A DNA stretch of 64,000 nt, taken from NCBI GenBank assembly GCA_028284225.1, contig JANQSD010000005.1, positions 62,001-126,000 on the forward strand. The letters run 5' to 3'. This DNA comes from Arenicellales bacterium. Its GTDB lineage: Bacteria > Pseudomonadota > Gammaproteobacteria > Arenicellales > JAHEKD01. Below the pieces are notes generated by a model. That model made no database searches. It was not told the origin of the DNA and saw only the letters and a program-made list of their open reading frames with translations. The translations under genes were made by a program, and so were the position numbers. Of the stretch, positions 41,857-50,251 are shown in pieces (the first letter of the stretch is position 1; each line of letters opens with the position of its first letter).

Positions 41857-42975
41857 CTAGTGATTTAAATAATCACGAAAAACATTCAATCCTTCATCGA
41901 TATTTTTACGGCCGAAACCAATTCGGAATCTGTCTTGAGGTGCCTTAAGTAATTCAGATCGGTAAATTTTTGGCGGTAACAATAAGATGCCGGTTTTTTC
42001 CACTAACTGCTCACAAAACTCATTTGTATCGAGCAGGCCTTTGTAGCGGGGGTAGCCCACACAGCCGCCGTCAGGTCGAGACCATTCAAACAAATCTGGG
42101 AACTCTGCAAAAAATGAAGTTAGTTTCTCTGCGTTACGATTAACAAGATCGCGATTTCGCCCTAAGATTTTTTCTTTGGCCTTAAGTGCAATAATGGCTA
42201 GCCGCTCGCTTGGAGCAGAATTACAAATAGACAGATAATGTTTATAACGTTCCATCCTTTGCAGGACTTCACTGTCCTTGCACATAATCCAACCGATTCT
42301 GAGCCCGGATAACCCATAGGCTTTGGACATGACATTCAGCGAAAGCCCTTTCTCATAAACATCGGCAACTTGAGGCAAGCGTATTGAATCGTCTCGCTCA
42401 ACCAGGCGATAAACTTCATCGCTGAATAAATAAATGCCGTGTTTGCGACAAAGCTCAACAAGCGCATTGAAGCGGCTTTGCTCGAGTATTGCACCAGTCG
42501 GGTTATTAGGAAAATTAATTGAAATCAGTTTTGTATTTGGCTGAATCAAGCTTTCTAGTTGGTCTATATCTAAAGACCAATTATCGTTTTCATTCAGGGG
42601 TATGCCCGATACTTCGCAGATTTGCAGCGGGACGGTCTCTGCTGCTTGATAATTGGGGACGGCAATGATTGCATGATCGTCTTTATTGAGCAGTGTGCGC
42701 ATAGCGATATAAACGCCTTCCTCGGCGCCGGCAAAACACAATATGTTAGAAGCTATAGCTGTATCATAAGTTCCGGCAATTTGTTCACGTAACTGTGGGT
42801 GGCCATAAGTTTCGGTGTAACCCAGCCATTGTTGCTCGAACGCTTCTCTATCTTCAGCTGAGGCTAGCGCCAAAAGCTCGGATACAGAAAGGCTTTCTAT
42901 ATCCGAGGCTGTCATGTGGTATTTAGCAGTAAATTCCCATTTGGAAAAATACACTTCAAGGGCAAAATTACGCAT
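41857..42975 (-). CDS. Class I/II PLP-dependent aminotransferase
   Basis: A 372-residue aminotransferase with NFPNNPTGAILEQSRF, the DEVYRL aspartate motif, and the PLP lysine in NVMSKAYGLSGLRIGWIMC. The sequence resembles small-substrate aminotransferases rather than aspartate aminotransferase itself. An AAGGATC sequence precedes the ATG. It is leftward, downstream of the M81 gene (11-base gap), and the two are a likely unit. Substrate unknown. Confidence 0.87.
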   Translation of the reverse strand: MRNFALEVYFSKWEFTAKYHMTASDIESLSVSELLALASAEDREAFEQQWLGYTETYGHPQLREQIAGTYDTAIASNILCFAGAEEGVYIAMRTLLNKDDHAIIAVPNYQAAETVPLQICEVSGIPLNENDNWSLDIDQLESLIQPNTKLISINFPNNPTGAILEQSRFNALVELCRKHGIYLFSDEVYRLVERDDSIRLPQVADVYEKGLSLNVMSKAYGLSGLRIGWIMCKDSEVLQRMERYKHYLSICNSAPSERLAIIALKAKEKILGRNRDLVNRNAEKLTSFFAEFPDLFEWSRPDGGCVGYPRYKGLLDTNEFCEQLVEKTGILLLPPKIYRSELLKAPQDRFRIGFGRKNIDEGLNVFRDYLNH

Positions 42976-42986
42976 TAGTTTGATCC

Positions 42987-44447
42987 TTATCGTCGTAGTG
43001 CTTTTTTATAGTCAAGTTCAGCTGGGTCAGCGATTACAGCGCCAAGTGCTTTAACTAAAAAGATTTGTTCTGAAATACTCTCAAAATCATTCCTGAAATG
43101 TACTGAGCTCTTCAGCACTATGATTTTTTGTTCAATCGGTTCTATCCTGAGATGCCGCAAAATAGACCGATCGGCCACTTGCACTTTTTTTGAGCTGACG
43201 ATCACTTTAATACCCTGGATATCGAGCAGCGCCATTAATCCAAGTTGCATGCGAGCACCAAAGTACATGGGGCCAGTGCCGACAAATTGTCCATCACCCA
43301 GGGCAAGTACTTTTGCCTGTGTAGCCAAGGGCGAATGACCGGGCATGCCGGATTTATCACCAAGTTCAATTTCTATAGTCGAATTTAATCCCGCGTGATG
43401 TGCCGATGCAGCTGTATCAGGGTCGGCTATGGTTGCAACAACAGCTCCATTCGCAGCTTGAGTGATTAACTCACGCAAGATCCCCGTTGTATCACCGGTG
43501 CCGCCACCACCGGGGTTATCCTGAGTATCGGCTAAAGTGACGGGTTTAGGCGCATTTTCACTAACTATAATAGCCTGGCTGACAGCATGTTGAGGTGTGA
43601 GTATGTCGCCTTTGAAATTATTTTTGTTAGTTTGAATCCAGTTCAGCATTTGTGAACAAGCATCATCGGCGGCTGATTGCGATTGTCCATAAGCCACAAC
43701 TGCCGGCCCAACATCTTCAAAGTCAGATAAATGAAAACCAACTGCTATAGCGGCCGCATAAACGTCGTTGCCGATGATTTTATCCAAACCTGCATAGATC
43801 GAAGCAGTGGGTTCCATCCAGGTATAACCCCAGTTCAATGGAATTAAAAAATCGGTTTTAAGTATGGATTTGAACCAGTGCTCACCATTCATTAATTGCA
43901 GCAGATGGCGGGCCGTACGGGCGCCGGTTTCACCCATGTCTATGTGTGGATAAGTACGGAAGATATCTATCACTGTCGCAAGTTCTACCATTGCCTCAGT
44001 GACATTGGCATGCATGTCGAGGCTAACGGCAATGGGCAGATCATTACCGACCAGGTTACGAATCCGCTTTAGAATTTCGCTTTCGCCATCGTCATAGGTC
44101 TGAGTGACCATAGCACCGTGCAAATCAAGGTAAATTCCATCCAGCGGCATTTGTGATTTAATCTGATCGAGTAACTGTTTGCTAATACGCTCAAATGCAT
44201 CGTCGGTAACATACGAGGAAGGCGGCGCTGCGCACCATAAAAGGGGAATTATCTCATGCCGGGTGTTTGCTAATTCTTCCAGGGCGCCGGTAATTGGTAG
44301 ATGAACGCCATCCACAGCCTTAAACATTTCATCGCCGACCGCTAATCCCGGCCATTCATCGGCTTCGACAAAGGCAGCATAGGTAGCAAGTTGTGGCGCA
44401 AACGTGTTGGTTTCGTGTTGCCAACCACCGACTGCGATGCATGCCAT
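42987..44447 (-). CDS. M81-family metallopeptidase (MlrC-like)
   Basis: A 486-residue protein of the MlrC/M81 family. Motifs include AVGGWQHETNTFAPQLATYAAF at the start, GIYLDLHGAMVTQTYDDGESEILKRIR, the VSLDMHANVTEAM metal ligands, TYPHIDMGETGARTA and DTQDNPGGGGTGDTTG. The family began with microcystin-degrading MlrC but most members, as here in a soil or marine heterotroph, are of unknown substrate. It is coupled to an aminotransferase. Confidence 0.9.
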   Translation of the reverse strand: MACIAVGGWQHETNTFAPQLATYAAFVEADEWPGLAVGDEMFKAVDGVHLPITGALEELANTRHEIIPLLWCAAPPSSYVTDDAFERISKQLLDQIKSQMPLDGIYLDLHGAMVTQTYDDGESEILKRIRNLVGNDLPIAVSLDMHANVTEAMVELATVIDIFRTYPHIDMGETGARTARHLLQLMNGEHWFKSILKTDFLIPLNWGYTWMEPTASIYAGLDKIIGNDVYAAAIAVGFHLSDFEDVGPAVVAYGQSQSAADDACSQMLNWIQTNKNNFKGDILTPQHAVSQAIIVSENAPKPVTLADTQDNPGGGGTGDTTGILRELITQAANGAVVATIADPDTAASAHHAGLNSTIEIELGDKSGMPGHSPLATQAKVLALGDGQFVGTGPMYFGARMQLGLMALLDIQGIKVIVSSKKVQVADRSILRHLRIEPIEQKIIVLKSSVHFRNDFESISEQIFLVKALGAVIADPAELDYKKALRR

Positions 44448-44646
44448 GATAGGGTTCCTTTATCAGTGTGACAGCCGCTAGTATACTGCGCCAGGTAGCT
44501 AAGATTAAATAGATATCATGTGGTTACCGTTTATCTGATTTTTACATTTAGGCAGGATTGCATTTCTGACTGCCTTTTGCTTCTGTCAAAATGCTGTAAT
44601 CAGATATAATCTGCGCCGTTTCCATAAAAACTAGTAAACAACTGGC

Positions 44647-45864
44647 ATGGCTTTAGCAGATAAAAATCCACTCTGGCGCCCACCCAAACATCATCAGGAC
44701 TTGCCCAAGTCGCATGATCATGTTCACTGGATGGAGTTATTTTATGATTTGATTCATGTGGTGATGATTTTTTTATTAGGCAACTATTTGTCTCATCATC
44801 ATGACATAGCGGGTTTTATCGCGTTTGTAATGCTATTCGTCGCGATGTGGTTAGCCTGGGGAGAGTCTTCTGTATACAACTCTTTATATGTGAGTACAGA
44901 CTGGTTTTATCGCTTATGCACCGCGTTTCAAACCCTCTCGGTGATGTTTATGGCGGCATCAATCCCCTCAATCGAACCCTCTTTAAGTGATCCGGGCAAA
45001 GGCTTTTCTTACTTTGCTGCCGCATATGGCATGAATCGATTGATCCTGGGATTGATGTATTTTCGTACTGTTAAATCTAAAGTAGAACATACAAGTTTAG
45101 GGCATGAGCAGGCATTACGTTTCTTTTTGCTCGGCATATTGTTTTTAATCGCTGCATTTTTACCAGGGTCGACGGGTGTTATAGTATTTATCGCAGGAGT
45201 GGTAATCACTCAACTTTTTTACTTTATACCTAACCTGACCATCATGCGCCTGGAGCGATTTGTGCCGCGCATGGGTCATTTCACTGAGCGGTTCGCACTG
45301 CTGTTATTAATCGTGAACGGTGAAGGGTTCTTCAAGCTGGTGGTGACCTTGTCAGAAAAAGGCATCTACAAAGTGGGACCTGAGGTTTTATTTAATGTCG
45401 CCTTTGGGGGGCTGGCTGTATTCGCGCTAACTTGGATTTATTTCGACTTTGTGGGTAACTACAAAATTCGCAAGGGTAATCGCTATTTGTACATGATTTG
45501 GTCTGGACATATGCTGTTAATGCTTGCCGCTGTGATGATTGGTGTGGCACTGGCCGGTGAAGTTTATGTGGGATTTATGGACCCCTTTCCTGTTTATTAC
45601 GGTACTCTGGGTTGCCTGGGCTTGGCGCTTTATTTATTCAGCATCTTTATTATTCAATGCAGTGTAGAACCTCAAGTTGCTCATCGCTTTGCTAACCCCA
45701 AGGTGCTGTTTTCCGCTATTGGGTTGTCATTACTGTGTTTCGCAACATTTCGTTATATGCCTTCAATATTTGGCAATTTACTTTGGGCGAGTGCGATTAT
45801 TCTGGTATTGCCGATCCAAATCTTTAGAGCTTACGTAGTTTTATCACGCGAAGAGCGGAGTTAA
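44647..45864 (+). CDS. LtrA (low-temperature requirement A) family membrane protein
   Basis: A 405-residue protein with about ten transmembrane helices. The start HVHWMELFYDLIHVVMIFLLGNYLS is the LtrA signature (W-x-E-L-F-Y-D-L). The C-terminal half repeats the hydrophobic pattern. LtrA proteins were tied to growth at low temperature; the transport substrate is unknown. TATAAT at 44605-44610 is a possible -10 element upstream. It is convergent with the isochorismatase gene. Confidence 0.85.
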   Translation: MALADKNPLWRPPKHHQDLPKSHDHVHWMELFYDLIHVVMIFLLGNYLSHHHDIAGFIAFVMLFVAMWLAWGESSVYNSLYVSTDWFYRLCTAFQTLSVMFMAASIPSIEPSLSDPGKGFSYFAAAYGMNRLILGLMYFRTVKSKVEHTSLGHEQALRFFLLGILFLIAAFLPGSTGVIVFIAGVVITQLFYFIPNLTIMRLERFVPRMGHFTERFALLLLIVNGEGFFKLVVTLSEKGIYKVGPEVLFNVAFGGLAVFALTWIYFDFVGNYKIRKGNRYLYMIWSGHMLLMLAAVMIGVALAGEVYVGFMDPFPVYYGTLGCLGLALYLFSIFIIQCSVEPQVAHRFANPKVLFSAIGLSLLCFATFRYMPSIFGNLLWASAIILVLPIQIFRAYVVLSREERS

Positions 45865-45905
45865 CCCAAGTCTTTTGGCCTATGCTAGAAAACTATTGAT
45901 TTGCT

Positions 45906-46454
45906 TTACATCGCTAAGACTTGCTCTGTGTTCACTACAGTTGCGAATTCTCCGTGTAAATTGCTTAACGTCATGGAGTGGGCTTGTTCAGCACTGTGTT
46001 CCACACCATCCGGGCCTGTTGCCGCATAGGCCCATACAGCGTCACAAACATAGTAGGTTTCAAAACCAAGATTTCCGGCCGAACGCGTTGTCGATTCAGC
46101 GCAATGATTAGCTGTGGCGCCACAAATAACTAGTCTGTCTACTTGGTCATTACGCAAATCATCTTCCAGAGAAGTGCCTATAAACCCGCTGGTGACATGT
46201 TTGATGACAACTTGCTCATTTTCAACCGGTGCGGCAAAAGGTTGGACAGCCGACCCTGGGGCATCGGCGTTAAACGGATCATCCTTATCCAGTGCGTGAT
46301 GGTGAATATGAACGACTTTGTCGCCGTTCTGGCGGAATTTGTCGAGTAGCTTTGCCACATTTTGCTCGGCTTGCGGACAGGAACGGATGGCACCGTTTTC
46401 ATCATCGTGAACAAAAGCCATTTGTACATCAATAACTAAAAGTGCGGTATTCAT
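45906..46454 (-). CDS. Isochorismatase-family cysteine hydrolase
   Basis: A 182-residue alpha/beta hydrolase of the isochorismatase-like family. The catalytic triad is seen as Asp in LLVIDVQMAFVH, Lys in QVVIKHVTSGFIGT, and Cys in LVICGATANHCAESTTRSA. Members hydrolyse amides such as nicotinamide, carbamoyl-sarcosine or ureidoacrylate. It overlaps the upstream 2OG-oxygenase gene by four bases (ATGA), so the two are coupled and may act on the same molecule. Confidence 0.92.
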   Translation of the reverse strand: MNTALLVIDVQMAFVHDDENGAIRSCPQAEQNVAKLLDKFRQNGDKVVHIHHHALDKDDPFNADAPGSAVQPFAAPVENEQVVIKHVTSGFIGTSLEDDLRNDQVDRLVICGATANHCAESTTRSAGNLGFETYYVCDAVWAYAATGPDGVEHSAEQAHSMTLSNLHGEFATVVNTEQVLAM

Positions 46455-47323
46455 TTTCTTTTCTCCTGTTTATAAGCGTTGCGTCGAGTTAATATTTTTT
46501 CAACGCGGTTACCGTAAATTCGAATATTAATATCATCGCTAATGACCTTCCCAGGTTGTTCATCGTAGGTAAGAATAGCGGTAATCCGTGGCTGATTTCC
46601 CTCAACCTTTGTTACACCATGCAAAGAATAGCCACCACGAAACAAAGTAAAGGCACCAGCACCGCGACTGAATGTTTTTGCCTGTGACACATCGCCAGAT
46701 AATAATCGATCAACGGCAGTGCGATCTTCTGAGTCATCAGTGCGTGAATTCGGTAGAAAAGTAAATTCTCCTCCACTTTGTGCTGCCTGTAACAACAGCG
46801 TCACCGTACATTCAGTCGTATCATAATGCCAGGCGTGCCAACTTTCAGGTTGCAATGCCACTATATTCAAGGCCTGAAATTCATCGGCACAGCGATAAAG
46901 AACAGGCTTTTTTTGCACTCGGCGAACAAAATCGGTTAAAACCTCAGATTGGTAAAGTTGCTGGATTAGTGTATCAGTGGGAATCTGATCATCTGCCAGT
47001 TGCAAGGCATGATGAATAAACTCTTGGCGCCGCGGATCTCCCTCTGGTACGGATTCGTCTATATCACCTTGATAAATGGTGCGTTTAATGGTCAAGCTTT
47101 CAGCCGTGGGCAGCAATTGATTGGCTTCGGTTGATAGCGCCGCCAATGCCTCAGTTCGGATAAAACCATCGAAATTACACCAGCCGTTTTCCTCCATTTG
47201 TGCCTGGCAGTCCGCCAGGAATTCAGCACCTTCTCCTTGATCGAGATCGACTATTGGAAAACGCTCCAGATCGACAAGGTTCAGTGCCATATCTGCATAC
47301 TGGGTGAACGAATTACCTCTCAT
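46451..47323 (-). CDS. Fe(II)/2-oxoglutarate-dependent oxygenase, HalD/BesD-like fold (hydroxylase type)
   Basis: A 290-residue jelly-roll dioxygenase. The facial triad is H166-x-D168 (WHYDTT) and H235 (GYSLHGVTKVEG), with R246 for 2-oxoglutarate. The overall motif series (YRCADEFQALNIVALQPESWHAWHYDTT, GGEFTFLPNSR, FTLFRGGYSLHGVT) matches the family of lysine halogenases/hydroxylases such as HalD and BesD. Those halogenases have Gly in place of the Asp; this protein keeps Asp, so hydroxylation is expected. GAGGA precedes the ATG. It heads the operon with isochorismatase. Confidence 0.8.
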   Translation of the reverse strand: MRGNSFTQYADMALNLVDLERFPIVDLDQGEGAEFLADCQAQMEENGWCNFDGFIRTEALAALSTEANQLLPTAESLTIKRTIYQGDIDESVPEGDPRRQEFIHHALQLADDQIPTDTLIQQLYQSEVLTDFVRRVQKKPVLYRCADEFQALNIVALQPESWHAWHYDTTECTVTLLLQAAQSGGEFTFLPNSRTDDSEDRTAVDRLLSGDVSQAKTFSRGAGAFTLFRGGYSLHGVTKVEGNQPRITAILTYDEQPGKVISDDINIRIYGNRVEKILTRRNAYKQEKRK

Positions 47324-47471
47324 AACTAATCCTCTTGTAAAACCTTGTTTTGCTATTCACTCATCATCGAGATAATAGACCTTATTTAGACAAATCAGTT
47401 TACAGCTAGAATTTGAATAATAAAAACGAAATAATAATAGCTCAAGAACATAAATTATTTATGGATAAGTC

Positions 47472-48356
47472 ATGTATAGAAATCTTAATTTAAATTGGTT
47501 GCGCACATTTGAAGCGGCGGCCAGGCATTTAAGTTTTACAGCGGCAAGTAAGGAATTAGGTTTGACCCAAACCGCTGTCAGTCTGCAAATTAAATCACTT
47601 GAAACTAAACTAGGTCAGGATTTATTTGTTCGTCGACCCAAGAGTCTGAAACTGACAGAAATTGGTAAGGCGTATTTACCCGGCGTACGTGAGTCTCTTT
47701 TTGCACTAAACCTCTCCACCAACGGATTATTTGGACCGGATCAGTCCACAACAATTATCGTCCGGGGTTCAATGGCATTTATCGTTTGGTTGGCATCCAG
47801 AGTAGGTGACTTTCATGGTCAGTATCCGAATGTGGGAATCAAGTTCGTGACCACAATCTGGATGGATTCATTAGATACGCAACCCGTTGATATAGATGTT
47901 ATTCTTGCGCCAATAGATAGAGCAAGTAATCACTTAGAAAAATTATCTGATGAATTTTTGGTCCCGATCTGCGGGCCAAAAACATCTCAAGGCATCGACT
48001 CAGTCAATGATTTAGGCAATATTCAGCCTATCCATATCCTCGGCTATGATGATCATTGGTCTCGGTACTTAGCACGATTTGGTCTGCAACATGATGTTCG
48101 TTGCACCCGGCTGCAGGTGGATACGTTTACCGCGGCCTGCGAACTGGTTGCATGTGAATTAGGTGGAGCTATTGTTCTTGAGCGGTTTGCAACCAATGCC
48201 ATAAAAACCGGTCGACTGATAAAAATTGTCGGTGAGCGAGTGCCGTTAAAACAATCACACTATCTGGTTAATGCTGAAGCAAAAATAGATATTAATCCAA
48301 TGACTGAGGCATTCAAGGCCTGGCTACACATACAATTTGTCGAAAAAGAATTATAA
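47472..48356 (+). CDS. LysR-family transcriptional regulator (GcvA-like)
   Basis: A 294-residue regulator. The helix-turn-helix is LRTFEAAARHLSFTAASKELGLTQTAVSLQIKSLET, the pattern of GcvA-type LysR proteins. The effector domain follows (FHGQYPNVGIKFVT). It is divergent from the 2OG-oxygenase/isochorismatase operon and probably controls it. Confidence 0.9.
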   Translation: MYRNLNLNWLRTFEAAARHLSFTAASKELGLTQTAVSLQIKSLETKLGQDLFVRRPKSLKLTEIGKAYLPGVRESLFALNLSTNGLFGPDQSTTIIVRGSMAFIVWLASRVGDFHGQYPNVGIKFVTTIWMDSLDTQPVDIDVILAPIDRASNHLEKLSDEFLVPICGPKTSQGIDSVNDLGNIQPIHILGYDDHWSRYLARFGLQHDVRCTRLQVDTFTAACELVACELGGAIVLERFATNAIKTGRLIKIVGERVPLKQSHYLVNAEAKIDINPMTEAFKAWLHIQFVEKEL

Positions 48357-48485
48357 AAAGCAATTGATTTGTATTAATTGTGTAACTGGTTTAACCTATA
48401 GTTGATTTACAAAAAAGAGATTTACCAATGCGTCTTCGTTAATTAATTGAAAAACACATTTTGATTAATAAAAACGGAGATAGGT

Positions 48486-49559
48486 ATGTCTACCAAAAAG
48501 TCCGATGCGTTTCCGCATCACCCTAAAGATGTTAGTACTGAATGGTTAACACATCGTCTTAAAGCTAAACACTTATTGAATACCGGATTTATAGAGTTCA
48601 TAGAGGTAAAACCCTTAGGCGGGGTTTATCTCGCTCAATCTGCGATTGTAGATTTAACTTATTCAAAAACAGCATCAGGTATAAAACCTTCAAGTATTTT
48701 CATAAAGATCGCTCGCCCTGATGTTCAGTTCGGCAATGTGACGGCAGGTGAAGTCGAGTTTTTCCAAAACCTTAAACCTCCTGCGCATCTTCCGATTGCA
48801 CCCTGTCTGGATATTTGTGTTGACGAAGATTCCGGTTTCAGCTGTTTGTTGATACAGGATTTGAGCCAGACACATACACAACATAGCTGGCCGTTGCCGG
48901 CTACAGTTGATGAATGTCATGCTGTGCTCAGAGCATTAGCACAGATACATGCATTCTGGTGGAATGCACAGGAGTTACCTTCATTGGAAGAGAGAAGCTT
49001 ATTTCAAGTCCGGCAAAAAAATATATTTACGCAACTGCAAAAGCTATTGCCCAAATTTCTGCAGTTCATCGGTGATCGGCTGAGTTCTGAGCGCCAACAA
49101 ATTATGCTCAAAGTTTGTGATTGCTTGCCTGAGCTGATGTCGAAGCGGATACTGCAGACCCAATCAACAACATTGATTCACGGAGATGCCCATTTCTGGA
49201 ATGTCATGTTACCTAAAAATCCGCAAACTCATGGCCCGTTATTCATAGATTGGGAAGAGTGGACCTGCGGTATTACGGGTTATGATCTGGCCTATATGAT
49301 TGCACTGCAGTGGCACAGCGATCGGCGCAAACACCATGAGATGTTGTTACTAGAATCGTATTACCAGGAATTAATCAAAAAGCCAGGCGTTAACTATAGT
49401 TTTGATGAATTGATCCATGATTACAAATTAGGCTGCTTGAGAAATTTTATTATTCCAGCTTTTCACCTGGAAATGGGTATCGAACCCTATATCTGGTGGC
49501 CTTTGTTGGAACGCCTGTATTTAGCCTATGAGGATTTGGAGTGTGAGAAGCTAATCTAG
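48486..49559 (+). CDS. Aminoglycoside/choline-kinase-like phosphotransferase family protein
   Basis: A 357-residue kinase-fold protein of the APH/choline-kinase (ecdysteroid-kinase-like) group. It has IKPSSIFIKIAR (Lys), the Brenner motif LIHGDAHFWNVMLPKN, and PLFIDWEEWTCG (metal-binding D). ATP-dependent phosphorylation of an alcohol, amine or choline-like substrate is expected. CGGAGATAGGT is the ribosome site. It is downstream of the LysR gene but separately spaced (129 bases). Confidence 0.82.
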   Translation: MSTKKSDAFPHHPKDVSTEWLTHRLKAKHLLNTGFIEFIEVKPLGGVYLAQSAIVDLTYSKTASGIKPSSIFIKIARPDVQFGNVTAGEVEFFQNLKPPAHLPIAPCLDICVDEDSGFSCLLIQDLSQTHTQHSWPLPATVDECHAVLRALAQIHAFWWNAQELPSLEERSLFQVRQKNIFTQLQKLLPKFLQFIGDRLSSERQQIMLKVCDCLPELMSKRILQTQSTTLIHGDAHFWNVMLPKNPQTHGPLFIDWEEWTCGITGYDLAYMIALQWHSDRRKHHEMLLLESYYQELIKKPGVNYSFDELIHDYKLGCLRNFIIPAFHLEMGIEPYIWWPLLERLYLAYEDLECEKLI

Positions 49560-49615
49560 ATCGTTAAGTTGATTAAAGGGAGTTGAACTACACTTATTGG
49601 ACAAAGGAAATAATA

Positions 49616-49649
49616 TTGACAATATATACTCTGTACATACAATATAGTA
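49616..49649 (+). promoter_or_regulatory. Promoter of the BrnT-like toxin-antitoxin operon (leaderless)
   Basis: TTGACA (49616-49621) and TACAAT (49638-49643) lie 16 bases apart, a near-consensus promoter. The expected transcription start, seven bases past the -10, is the A of the ATG at 49650, so the mRNA is predicted to be leaderless. Direct repeats ACAATATA at 49619 and 49639 are 20 bases apart, and TGTACA lies between them, giving a likely operator. Confidence 0.75.
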
Positions 49650-49940
49650 ATGAAGCGTATAACATGGAATGTTGACAAAGCAAAAGTGTTATCAAACGAT
49701 TTAAACCGTGGCAAGGTGAGTTTCGAAGAATGTGTGATTGCAATCGAGGAAGGACGAGTATTGGATGATATTCCAAATCCAGTACAAAGTTATATTCATC
49801 AACGCATGCTCATACTTGAAATTAATGCTTATGCGTATGTTGTACCTTATGTTGAAACTGACGATGAAATATTTTTGAAAACGGTTTTTCCTTCTCGTAA
49901 GCACACAGCTATTTACTTGAGCGAATCTAATAATGAGTAA
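49650..49940 (+). CDS. BrnT-family-like toxin
   Basis: A 96-residue protein with the BrnT-like start ITWNVDKAKVLSNDLNRGKVSFEECVIAIEEG and the ending EIFLKTVFPSRKHT, typical of RelE/BrnT-type ribonuclease toxins. The toxin gene precedes the antitoxin, as in brnTA. The start codon coincides with the predicted transcription start. The two genes overlap by eight bases. Confidence 0.8.
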   Translation: MKRITWNVDKAKVLSNDLNRGKVSFEECVIAIEEGRVLDDIPNPVQSYIHQRMLILEINAYAYVVPYVETDDEIFLKTVFPSRKHTAIYLSESNNE

Positions 49941-50229
49941 TAAACCTAAAGTTAAACAATTTCTTGATAATGAGGAAAAGGAGCTTATTAAAGCTATAGA
50001 ATCGGATGATTACAAACCAGGAGATAGTCATCTCACGGAAAAACGTGCTCAAGAATTAAGTAATATTGCCCGCGCCACGATCAATGAAGAACGCACAAGA
50101 ATTTCATTGCGAGTACCTAAATCAGATTTAGCCCGTCTTAAGGCACGTGCTTTACGAGAAGGTATTCCATACCAAACTTTAATCAACTCTATCCTTCATC
50201 AAGCTTCGAAAGAAAGTTCCTCGAACTAA
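49933..50229 (+). CDS. Antitoxin (BrnA-like, ribbon-helix-helix)
   Basis: A 98-residue antitoxin with a polar N-terminus (KQFLDNEEKELIKAIES) and a C-terminal ribbon-helix-helix ISLRVPKSDLARLKARALREGIPYQTLINSILHQ. This is the BrnA-type layout, with the DNA-binding part at the end. It overlaps the toxin gene by eight bases and is expected to repress the operon with its partner. Confidence 0.85.
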   Translation: MSNKPKVKQFLDNEEKELIKAIESDDYKPGDSHLTEKRAQELSNIARATINEERTRISLRVPKSDLARLKARALREGIPYQTLINSILHQASKESSSN

Positions 50230-50251
50230 GCTCTGTAAAGATCAACTGACT

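Noticed and set aside
46451-47323. Lysine halogenase activity for the HalD/BesD-like protein
   Set aside because: Halogenases have Gly in place of the Asp of HxD; here Asp168 is present.
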